Below, piece after piece: positions 1 to 5,016 of a DNA stretch of 5,016 nucleotides. A program made the translations under genes and the position numbers. The notes under the pieces were generated by a model, which saw nothing but the letters and a program-made list of their open reading frames with translations, ran no database searches and was not told where the DNA came from. Source of the stretch: Cyanobacteria bacterium UBA8803 (GTDB lineage: Bacteria > Cyanobacteriota > Cyanobacteriia > Cyanobacteriales > Coleofasciculaceae); the NCBI GenBank assembly GCA_003505715.1, contig DNXU01000332.1, forward strand, positions 5,743 through 10,758, given 5' to 3'. The first letter of the stretch is position 1. Every line of letters starts with the position of its first letter.

Positions 1-1
1 C

Positions 2-514
2 TTGTTATTTAGCATCATTGCTGGACTGTACTGGTTTTGGGGTCCTATCTACTGGGCAAGTCGGCGTAATATTGAAATGCGCCGATACCAATACAGTGGT
101 TTTTGGCGGGGGCGGGTGCTAGATGTGTTTGTCACAGAAGAGTTAATTGGCACAGAAGAAACCGTCAATAATCGCGGTGAGTTGGTTATTGTAGAAAACA
201 GGGAGCGACGGCTGAATCTGGAAGTTGGGGACGAAACGGGATTTAGCACACTCCTGCAAGCACCTCTGCGCCGCACGCACAAAGGTATTGCTCCGGGTCA
301 AACTGCTGAGATGTTGGTTATGTCCAATCAACCCGACCTATCACGTATTGCCAAAACCAGCGAGATCTATATTCCCAGGTTCGATGTCTGGGTGAGTGAC
401 TATCCTTACCTGCAACGAAACGTCTTTACTCAGGTTAGTAGCCAGTTAAGTCAAGCTGAAGAAGACGACTATCCAGCGAAGCGTGTGGTCAGGACTAAGC
501 GGCGCAGGCGTTAA
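2..514 (+). CDS. Conserved cyanobacterial membrane-anchored protein, 5'-truncated by the window edge
   Basis: The open frame runs off the left edge, so this is the C-terminal part of a longer protein; the TTG at position 2 is probably an internal leucine codon, not a start. The first ~20 visible residues are hydrophobic and aromatic (LLFSIIAGLYWFWGPIYWAS) and look like the last membrane helix. A soluble part of ~150 residues follows, with a conserved-looking stretch (YSGFWRGRVLDVFVTEELIG, residues 31-50) and a DLSRIAKTSEIYIPR segment near residues 112-126. The protein ends in a very basic tail (KRVVRTKRRRR). From memory this resembles a cyanobacterial family often auto-annotated as a phosphate ABC transporter permease. 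Nothing visible supports a transporter role: there is only one membrane segment here and no permease motif. Function unknown. Its GC content (32 of 60 bases at 61-120) is clearly higher than in the genes that follow, so it probably belongs to the older chromosomal backbone. Confidence 0.85.
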   Translation: MLFSIIAGLYWFWGPIYWASRRNIEMRRYQYSGFWRGRVLDVFVTEELIGTEETVNNRGELVIVENRERRLNLEVGDETGFSTLLQAPLRRTHKGIAPGQTAEMLVMSNQPDLSRIAKTSEIYIPRFDVWVSDYPYLQRNVFTQVSSQLSQAEEDDYPAKRVVRTKRRRR

Positions 515-583
515 CGTAATGGCGGAAGTGCCTACGAGCGGGGTAGCTGCGTATCGATTCAAAGAAAGTTATCCTAAATAATT

Positions 584-2632
584 ATGCATTTTAAATTTTC
601 ACCAAAAATTCTGCACAGGCTGGGAGAAGAACTCGTTCCGAATCCAGACCAGGGAATTATCGAATTGGTAAAGAACTCTTATGATGCTGATGCTACCGTA
701 TGCACAGTAGAACTTGTCAATATTAGTGCCCTAGGTGGTTCGATTATTATTTCAGATAATGGTGTCGGTATGGATAAAGATGCCATTAATGAGGGATGGT
801 TAGTGCTAGGCCGTTCAAAAAAAGCCAATCGTGAAGTTACTCAATTAGGTCGCTTACCTGTAGGTAATAAAGGATTAGGCAGGTTAGCTGCACTACAAAT
901 GGGATCTCAAGTAATCTTAAAAACTAGACCTAAATATGAGCCAGCAATTGAATATTTTCTAACAATTAATTGGCATGATTTTGAGGATGCTGATGTAGTA
1001 GAAGATGTTTCTTTTGATATCCAAAAAAGTAGTACGCATAAAGGGCATGGAACTGAAATTGTAATTAGTAATATTAAAAATATATTTAATAAACGCGACA
1101 TCCAAAGACTAGCTAGAGAACTTCTGTTGTTAGCAGATCCATTTGCTAGTCAAGCTGGTTTTCATATTCAACTTATTGCGACCGAATTTTCTGAGATCGA
1201 AAAACAAGTAAATAATGCTTACTTTAGTGATGCTGAATATCATTTGAAAGCTCATATAAATGAAGAGGGAATTGCTGAGGTAAGCCTACTAGACTGGCAG
1301 GAAAACGTAATTTTTCATGCAGAACATAGTGAACTTTCGCAAGAATCTTACAAGACACCTCCAACAGAATTTGAATTGTGGGTATTCTTGCTAAACCCCC
1401 AAAGTTTTTCAGCTAGGAGTGCTTCTACTTCTACCAAACAAGTTAGAGAATGGCTTGCTCAAGTAGGTAATGTTCGTCTATATCACCGAGGACTGCGGGT
1501 AAAACCCTATGGCGATCAAGATGATGATTGGTTGAAATTAAATTATGCACGATCTAGGAATCCAGAAGTTCGTCCTTCAACCAAAACAGTTATTGGGAGA
1601 GTGATCGTTAATGACCCTAATGATAGGTTACTTCAGAAAACTGATAGACTTGGTTTTATTGAAAATGAAGCTTTTTTAGAGTTAAAACGTTTCGCAATTG
1701 ATGTCTTGGAATGGATGGCAAAAGAAAGGCTTAAAGTTACTGAGATGCAAAGAGAAAAAGTTAAGGAACAAGTTCCTCGTGATATCACAGAAGCTAAAGC
1801 AAGAATTGAAAAAGTTATTGAGGCAGAAGTTCCTAAAGAATCTCGCATTAAAGTCCGAGGAGCTATTCAACAATACGAAATTGTAACAGAGCGTGAAACA
1901 AAGTTATTACGTGAAGACCTTCAGTTGTATCGTAGTCTAGCTACAGCAGGAACAACAGCAGCAGTTTTTGCTCACGAATCTGGTAAACCAGTCAATTTAA
2001 TTGAAAAAGCAGCTAAGAGAATAGAAAAAATAGGCAAAAAATTACTGTTAGAAAAGTATGATGAATCTTTGGGAGATCCAGTGGCAATGCTTTATAAAAT
2101 AAGTAAGTCATTGCTACGTTTTGCTAATTTCCCACTGCATCTGTTAAAACGAGAAAAACGTCGTGCAGGTATTGTAGATGTACATACTGTTATTGAAGAT
2201 GTTGTTGCACTTTTTCAAAGTTTTTTTGAGGATGGCAAAATTGCAGTTATCCAAGATAAGGTTGATGCTAAACCTTGCATTTATGGAAGCACTGCTTTGC
2301 TAGAAGCTATTATTACAAATATTTTGACAAATGCTATAAATGCTTTTAATGTTGAAGGTGGACGCATAGAAGAACGGAAAATAGTGATTAGAACTGAAAC
2401 TGAAGGAGATTATTTAAAAATTAAATTTTTAGATAACGGTTTAGGAATTACTAATCTAAAATTAGACGAAATTTGGATACCTGGTAAAACAACCAGAGAA
2501 GGTGGTACAGGTTTAGGATTGACAATTGTGAAGGATTCAGTAACTGATCTGGGAGGAAGGATAAAAGCAATTGCAAAAGGTGAATTAGGCGGAGCAGAAT
2601 TTATTGTAGAATTAAGAATGGTGGAAGATTAA
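584..2632 (+). CDS. Dual GHKL-ATPase protein: N-terminal Hsp90/MutL/MORC-like ATPase fused to a histidine kinase-like C-terminus
   Basis: A 682-residue, apparently soluble protein with two separate ATP-binding domains. The first (residues ~1-165) has the N-box ELVKNSYDADA (Glu27, Asn31, Asp34), the DNGVGM box (58-63), a glycine-rich lid VGNKGLGR (93-100) and a HGT motif (155-157), as in Hsp90/MutL/MORC ATPases. Residues ~265-375 resemble the S5/transducer fold that follows such domains; Lys307 in RVKPYG is a candidate for the gamma-phosphate-contacting lysine. A charged, probably coiled-coil stretch follows (~375-445). Next is a DHp-like H-box, FAHESGKPVN, with His464 and Glu465. The second ATPase has an N-box around Glu574/Asn579/Asn583, DNGLG (617-621), IWIPGKTTREGG and GTGLGL (641-646), typical of sensor kinases. 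No membrane segment or sensor domain such as PAS is visible. The start is fixed: an in-frame TAA lies just upstream at 575-577, and the N-terminus matches the usual beginning of the fold. The ribosome site is weak. Probable role: ATP-dependent sensor that phosphorylates the next gene's receiver (inferred). Confidence 0.9.
   Translation: MHFKFSPKILHRLGEELVPNPDQGIIELVKNSYDADATVCTVELVNISALGGSIIISDNGVGMDKDAINEGWLVLGRSKKANREVTQLGRLPVGNKGLGRLAALQMGSQVILKTRPKYEPAIEYFLTINWHDFEDADVVEDVSFDIQKSSTHKGHGTEIVISNIKNIFNKRDIQRLARELLLLADPFASQAGFHIQLIATEFSEIEKQVNNAYFSDAEYHLKAHINEEGIAEVSLLDWQENVIFHAEHSELSQESYKTPPTEFELWVFLLNPQSFSARSASTSTKQVREWLAQVGNVRLYHRGLRVKPYGDQDDDWLKLNYARSRNPEVRPSTKTVIGRVIVNDPNDRLLQKTDRLGFIENEAFLELKRFAIDVLEWMAKERLKVTEMQREKVKEQVPRDITEAKARIEKVIEAEVPKESRIKVRGAIQQYEIVTERETKLLREDLQLYRSLATAGTTAAVFAHESGKPVNLIEKAAKRIEKIGKKLLLEKYDESLGDPVAMLYKISKSLLRFANFPLHLLKREKRRAGIVDVHTVIEDVVALFQSFFEDGKIAVIQDKVDAKPCIYGSTALLEAIITNILTNAINAFNVEGGRIEERKIVIRTETEGDYLKIKFLDNGLGITNLKLDEIWIPGKTTREGGTGLGLTIVKDSVTDLGGRIKAIAKGELGGAEFIVELRMVED
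2623..2627 (+). promoter_or_regulatory. Possible ribosome binding site for the receiver gene
   Basis: GGAAG lies 10 bases before the ATG at 2638, inside the last codons of the kinase gene. It is the only purine-rich Shine-Dalgarno-like match near that start. With 5 bp between stop and start, translation could also be handed over by coupling, so this site need not be strong. Confidence 0.35.
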
Positions 2633-2637
2633 ATTTT

Positions 2638-3339
2638 ATGGCTGTAACACAAGTTTTTAGAGAAAAAACCATAGCTATAGTTGATGATGATACTGCACAA
2701 TCTAAAGCAACAGCTTGGGAAATAGAGGACGCAGGTTATCAACCATTTTTATTAGATGAAGGATCTTTTCACACTGTCGATGAATTGGTATCTCTGATTA
2801 GAGAAAATGCTCAAGGTGCTGTGTGCGATCACCGGCTGAGTAATTCTGGATTTGCTAACTTTTATGGAGCAGAACTAGTTGCAGCTTTATATGACCTGAG
2901 ATTTCCCTCGTTGTTAATAACTCAATACACAGAGATGGATACATCTTTCTCAATTAGAAAATGGAGACATAAAATACCTGTACTACTAAGTCGAGAAGAA
3001 GCTGATGCTTCAAATATTACTAAGGGAATTGAAGTTTGTAGATCAGAACTTTCTGGTAAAATACCAAGTACCAGAAAATCTCGTAGAACGATAGTTAGTA
3101 TTACTAATATTGATGAAGAATCTGGCGAAACTGTTGTAGATGCTTTTGTTCCGGCTTGGAATCCCTATAAGGCTGTTCGTTTTCCAGCTATTCTTGTTCC
3201 TGAAAATTTGAGGGATGCACTAAAGCCTAATGTCTGTTTATTTGCTCACGTAAACACAGGAGCAGAAAAATCTGATGACCTGTATTTCGAGAAATTTGAA
3301 TTAGCACCTGAACCAGATGAAGATGATGGACTCGCCTGA
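2638..3339 (+). CDS. Response-regulator-like protein: receiver domain plus uncharacterised C-terminal domain
   Basis: A 233-residue soluble protein. Residues ~8-140 form a receiver domain: beta1 TIAIVDDD with the acidic cluster Asp16-18, beta3 GAVCDHRLS with phospho-acceptor candidate Asp64, and beta4 SLLITQYT with Thr95 or Thr98 as the switch residue. At the beta5 end, where most receivers carry a conserved Lys-Pro, this one reads IPVLLSREE, so the lysine seems replaced by Ser118 or Arg119. A basic linker (STRKSRR, 144-150) leads to a ~80-residue domain rich in predicted beta strands (SITNIDEESGETVVDAFVPA onward) that I do not recognise. It has no helix-turn-helix or other known DNA-binding output. 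The acidic C-terminus (APEPDEDD) overlaps the next gene. Placed 5 bp after the kinase, it is the obvious partner for His464; output through contact with the downstream hydrolase is an inference. It may also be a pseudo-receiver acting as a scaffold. Confidence 0.88.
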   Translation: MAVTQVFREKTIAIVDDDTAQSKATAWEIEDAGYQPFLLDEGSFHTVDELVSLIRENAQGAVCDHRLSNSGFANFYGAELVAALYDLRFPSLLITQYTEMDTSFSIRKWRHKIPVLLSREEADASNITKGIEVCRSELSGKIPSTRKSRRTIVSITNIDEESGETVVDAFVPAWNPYKAVRFPAILVPENLRDALKPNVCLFAHVNTGAEKSDDLYFEKFELAPEPDEDDGLA

Positions 3340-4306
3340 ACTGATTATTTTAGATGTTGGACATGGAAATTGTGCGTTAATCAGAGATGCAAATGATTTA
3401 ATTGTTATCGACTGTCCACCTGGAGGTACGTTGGCAGAAACTCTTGAACATCTATCTATTAAAGAAATTTTACATATCCTCATCTCCCATTCTGATGCAG
3501 ATCATATTGGAGGTATAATTGACTTACTTTCAAATGAAGATCTTAAAGTTCACAACGTACATATAAACCCTGATGCGATTAAGAAAAGTAATGTTTGGCT
3601 AGCTTTACGTACTGCTTTAAAAGACGCACGCCAACGGGGAACTAAAGTTTCACCTGAATTGACAACAACAAAAACAGGAAGCTTGACCATTGGTGCAGTT
3701 AATATCGAAGTCCTTGCGCCAACACCTGAATTGATTTTAGGTGGTGCTGGAGGAACAGATTTACAGGGGCGGAGATTAACGTCTAACTCAATATCAACTG
3801 TTATCGGTATAGTTCACAATTCTCACAGAGTGGCCATACTAGCAGCAGATGTTGATAAGGTAGGATTTGAAAATCTGATTCAAGACCAAAAGAGTTTGAG
3901 CGCTGACATACTTGTTTTTCCTCATCATGGTGGAAGACCTGGAAGTGCAGATGCTAAAACATTTGCCCAGCAATTTTGTAATTTTATCCAACCAAAGCTA
4001 ATAATCTTCTCAATTGATCGTAATCGTTTTAACAATCCTCGCACAGAAATAATAGAGGGATTGCGTTCTGCTTTGCCAGATGCTCATATTTTATGCACTC
4101 AGTTATCTCAACAATGCGCTGCTAGTCTTCCTGATTCCAAACCTACACATTTAGGTGTACTTCCTGCTAGAGGGCTTATCAGTAATAGCTGTTGTGGAGG
4201 AACTATTGCTATTAAAATAGATGGTAGTAGGACAACCTATGCTGAGATAGCTTTACATAAAGAATTTGTTGATCGGGTAACTAGTCCAATATGTCGAAAG
4301 TTTTAA
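3317..4306 (+). CDS. Soluble metallo-beta-lactamase-fold hydrolase, ComEC/Rec2-like
   Basis: A 329-residue protein with the MBL metal site in ComEC/Rec2-like form: LDVGHGNCALI (12-22), IDCPPGG (31-37), the metal motif SHSDADHIGG with His58, Asp60, Asp62 and His63, a SNSIST segment (156-161), AADVD with Asp178 (176-180) and FPHHGG with His203/His204 (201-206). The following FSIDRNRFNNPR (231-242) resembles the segment after the last metal histidines in ComEC. It lacks the membrane channel of true ComEC and has no signal peptide, so it should act in the cytoplasm. The C-terminal third carries Cys260, Cys267 and Cys292-Cys293 (CTQLSQQC, SCCGG), possibly a zinc site or a redox pair. Related enzymes cut nucleic acids or phosphoesters; the substrate here is unknown. 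Start choice is uncertain: ATGs at 3317, 3323 and 3326 are in frame, and all lie inside the receiver gene, giving an overlap of 14-23 bp and probable translational coupling. Likely the effector of the cassette. Confidence 0.9.
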   Translation: MKMMDSPELIILDVGHGNCALIRDANDLIVIDCPPGGTLAETLEHLSIKEILHILISHSDADHIGGIIDLLSNEDLKVHNVHINPDAIKKSNVWLALRTALKDARQRGTKVSPELTTTKTGSLTIGAVNIEVLAPTPELILGGAGGTDLQGRRLTSNSISTVIGIVHNSHRVAILAADVDKVGFENLIQDQKSLSADILVFPHHGGRPGSADAKTFAQQFCNFIQPKLIIFSIDRNRFNNPRTEIIEGLRSALPDAHILCTQLSQQCAASLPDSKPTHLGVLPARGLISNSCCGGTIAIKIDGSRTTYAEIALHKEFVDRVTSPICRKF

Positions 4307-4326
4307 GTACTCAGTACATAGTCACT
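4306..4326 (+). repeat. Degenerate heptamer run just after the MBL gene
   Basis: Three consecutive 7-base units beginning with AGT follow the stop codon: AGTACTC, AGTACAT, AGTCACT. The first two also contain an 11-bp palindrome, GTACT-c-AGTAC (4307-4317). This resembles the decayed short tandem heptamer repeats of filamentous cyanobacteria, but the run is short and could be chance. Confidence 0.35.
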
Positions 4327-4341
4327 CCCACCTCTTAAATC

Positions 4342-4439
4342 TGTTAGAGCAGAGTTAAAATTTAACAAGGAATTGAGAAAATAAATTTTTATTGCAATTT
4401 CATTCTTCATTCCTCCCAAAGGGAAACTCTGCTCTAACA
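4342..4439. repeat. 15-bp perfect inverted repeat spanning the convergent gap and the end of the 2H gene
   Basis: Left arm TGTTAGAGCAGAGTT (4342-4356) and right arm AACTCTGCTCTAACA (4425-4439) are exact reverse complements, separated by 68 bp. The right arm lies inside the - strand 2H gene, where it encodes the Val-Arg-Ala-Glu-Phe region near the C-terminus; the left arm lies in non-coding DNA. A nested AT-only pair, AAAATTTA (4357-4364) with TAAATTTT (4382-4389), starts directly inside the left arm. The 2H transcript could fold its coding end onto its 3' untranslated region. No T-tract follows either arm, so it is not a standard terminator. It may be a remnant of an inverted duplication. Confidence 0.8.
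4371..4399. terminator. AT-rich hairpin between convergent genes, possible weak bidirectional terminator
   Basis: AATTG (4371-4375) pairs with CAATT (4395-4399), and AATAAA (4380-4385) pairs with TTTATT (4388-4393), with a small asymmetric bulge. It sits exactly between the end of the MBL gene and the end of the 2H gene, where a shared terminator would be expected. The stem is almost free of G-C pairs, so its stability is poor, and the call rests mainly on position. Confidence 0.3.
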
Positions 4440-4954
4440 TACCATTGATGATTTTCATGAACGAGCAGTGTGAGCTGAGATACTGTAAAGTTAAATTCCA
4501 ACGGTCGATGCTCAAATTCCGGCCATGCGGCTCGAAAGTTCTGCTTGGTCAAGTCTTTATAAGCACCGGTGATGTGAGGGCTATAGGGACGGCGTTGAGA
4601 GTCAGGGTGGACAATTCCTAAGGATGTCTCTAGATAAGCAGCCAAAGAGCTTTGCACAGCTATTAACTCTGGAGTTTTGATGACATTAATATAAATTACG
4701 CGAGGCACAAACGCGCCAAATCCCTTCAGGATAATCGGCACCGGACTCTGGGACTCGGTAAAGGTTCTCAGGGATTGTTCTAAAGTTGGTAATTCATCCA
4801 GCTGCCATTCAAACGGTGGTTGCAAGGTAATGTGAGGCGGAGATGTCTGAGCACCTCGGCTGGAGTAAACTTGAGCGAAGTACTCTTTAATCTCATTAGT
4901 GCAATCCTGAATTTGTTGAGGGGGTAACAGGGCAATAAAAAAGAGACGTTTCAT
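4400..4954 (-). CDS. 2H phosphoesterase, RNA 2',3'-cyclic phosphodiesterase / 2'-5' RNA ligase family
   Basis: A 184-residue protein of the usual length for LigT/ThpR-type enzymes. It has the two signature HxT motifs: His41-Ile-Thr43 in PPHITLQPPF and His127-Ile-Thr129 in YSPHITGAYK. The N-terminus (MKRLFFIALLPP) is the usual first beta strand of the fold, and the end (LTLLVHENHQWYVRAEFPFG) matches the usual last strands, so the protein looks complete. In this family the two histidines hydrolyse 2',3'-cyclic phosphate RNA ends to 2'-phosphates; some members also reverse 2'-5' joining in vitro. The physiological role in cyanobacteria is unclear. The ATG at 4952-4954 fits the fold start; no strong ribosome site precedes it. 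The gene converges on the cassette and has a more GC-rich composition, so it is probably a backbone neighbour and not part of the system, though an RNA-end enzyme next to a putative defence module should be noted. Confidence 0.92.
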   Translation of the reverse strand: MKRLFFIALLPPQQIQDCTNEIKEYFAQVYSSRGAQTSPPHITLQPPFEWQLDELPTLEQSLRTFTESQSPVPIILKGFGAFVPRVIYINVIKTPELIAVQSSLAAYLETSLGIVHPDSQRRPYSPHITGAYKDLTKQNFRAAWPEFEHRPLEFNFTVSQLTLLVHENHQWYVRAEFPFGRNEE

Positions 4955-4965
4955 AGTAAATAATA

Positions 4966-5014
4966 CGGGAATGGGGAATGGGGAATGGGTAATGGGGGAT
5001 GGGGAATGGGGAGT
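4966..5014 (+). repeat. Short tandem heptamer array (GGGGAAT-type)
   Basis: Seven adjacent 7-base units are readable: CGGGAAT, GGGGAAT, GGGGAAT, GGGTAAT, GGGGGAT, GGGGAAT, GGGGAGT. The array may continue past the window edge. Such short tandemly repeated heptamers are a known feature of heterocyst-forming and related filamentous cyanobacteria. It lies 11 bp upstream of the 2H gene start, so it falls within that gene's leader or promoter region. Confidence 0.92.
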
Positions 5015-5016
5015 CG

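Larger units (their letters stand above)
584..4306 (+). other. Three-gene cassette: dual-ATPase histidine kinase-like protein, receiver protein, MBL-fold hydrolase
   Basis: Three same-strand genes are packed with a 5-bp gap and then a 23-bp overlap, so co-transcription and translational coupling are very likely. The domain set forms a logical chain: ATP-driven sensor/kinase, phospho-acceptor, hydrolase. The whole block is AT-rich relative to both flanking genes (hand counts of 60-nt samples: 22/60 GC at 1081, 23/60 at 1741, 18/60 at 3061, 21/60 at 3481; flanks 32/60 at 61 and 34/60 at 4801). No transposase, integrase or tRNA is visible in the window, so if the block was acquired, the mechanism is not shown. 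I see no clear promoter in the short gap before it. Assignment as a functional unit is inference from spacing and domain logic. Confidence 0.75.

Noticed and set aside
515..583. CTAC/GTAG hairpin (532-545) as a terminator after the first gene
   Set aside because: Only 4 bp of stem and no T-tract; too weak to support a terminator.
515..583. Promoter or NtcA-type site (GTA-N8-TAC) before the kinase gene
   Set aside because: The spacing does not fit, and no convincing -35/-10 pair can be read in this gap; the promoter may lie inside the first gene.
1633..1886. Overlapping small open frames on both strands inside the kinase gene
   Set aside because: They are low-complexity shadows of the coiled-coil coding region, with no ribosome site or recognisable domain.
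3317..4306. Calling the MBL protein a true ComEC DNA-uptake protein
   Set aside because: It lacks the membrane channel and OB-fold regions of ComEC; only the MBL domain type is shared.
4303..4515. A 70-codon - strand frame across the convergent gap
   Set aside because: It overlaps the end of the 2H gene in another frame and shows no protein-like features.
1..5016. HIP1 octamer (GCGATCGC), common in many cyanobacteria, as extra taxonomic support
   Set aside because: I saw only partial matches (GCGATCA near 1512 and 2825), no full octamer, so it adds nothing.

Overview
The window looks like chromosomal DNA from a cyanobacterium, probably a filamentous Nostocales-type strain. Two things suggest this. 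One end carries a tandem heptamer array (GGGGAAT-type units, about 4966-5014), a short tandem repeat style common in those genomes. The first gene also resembles a membrane protein I associate with cyanobacteria. The assignment rests on motif recognition from memory, with no database search.

Layout. Positions 2-514 (+) hold the 3' part of a conserved membrane-anchored protein whose start lies outside the window. A 69-bp gap follows. Then comes a tight three-gene cassette on the + strand (584-4306): a 682-residue protein with two GHKL-type ATPase domains and a histidine-kinase-like H-box; a 233-residue protein with a receiver domain and an unknown C-terminal domain; and a 329-residue soluble metallo-beta-lactamase-fold protein of the ComEC/Rec2-like type. 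The first two genes are 5 bp apart and the last two overlap by 23 bp. A 93-bp AT-rich convergent intergenic region (4307-4399) contains repeats and inverted repeats. It is followed by a 2H phosphoesterase (RNA 2',3'-cyclic phosphodiesterase / 2'-5' RNA ligase family) on the - strand (4400-4954), and the heptamer array sits directly upstream of that gene.

How the genes may work together. The cassette reads as a self-contained signalling unit. The N-terminal Hsp90/MutL/MORC-like ATPase module would sense or clamp something. The C-terminal DHp-like helix plus second ATPase would act as a histidine kinase, with His464 as phosphodonor and Asp64 of the receiver as acceptor. The MBL hydrolase would be the effector. 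The receiver protein shows no helix-turn-helix, so output by protein contact with the hydrolase is more natural than transcription control. The cassette is AT-rich (about 30-38% GC in sampled 60-nt stretches, against about 43-57% in samples of the flanking genes), which fits an acquired accessory module such as a defence or stress-response system. I cannot match it to a named system, and its function is inference.
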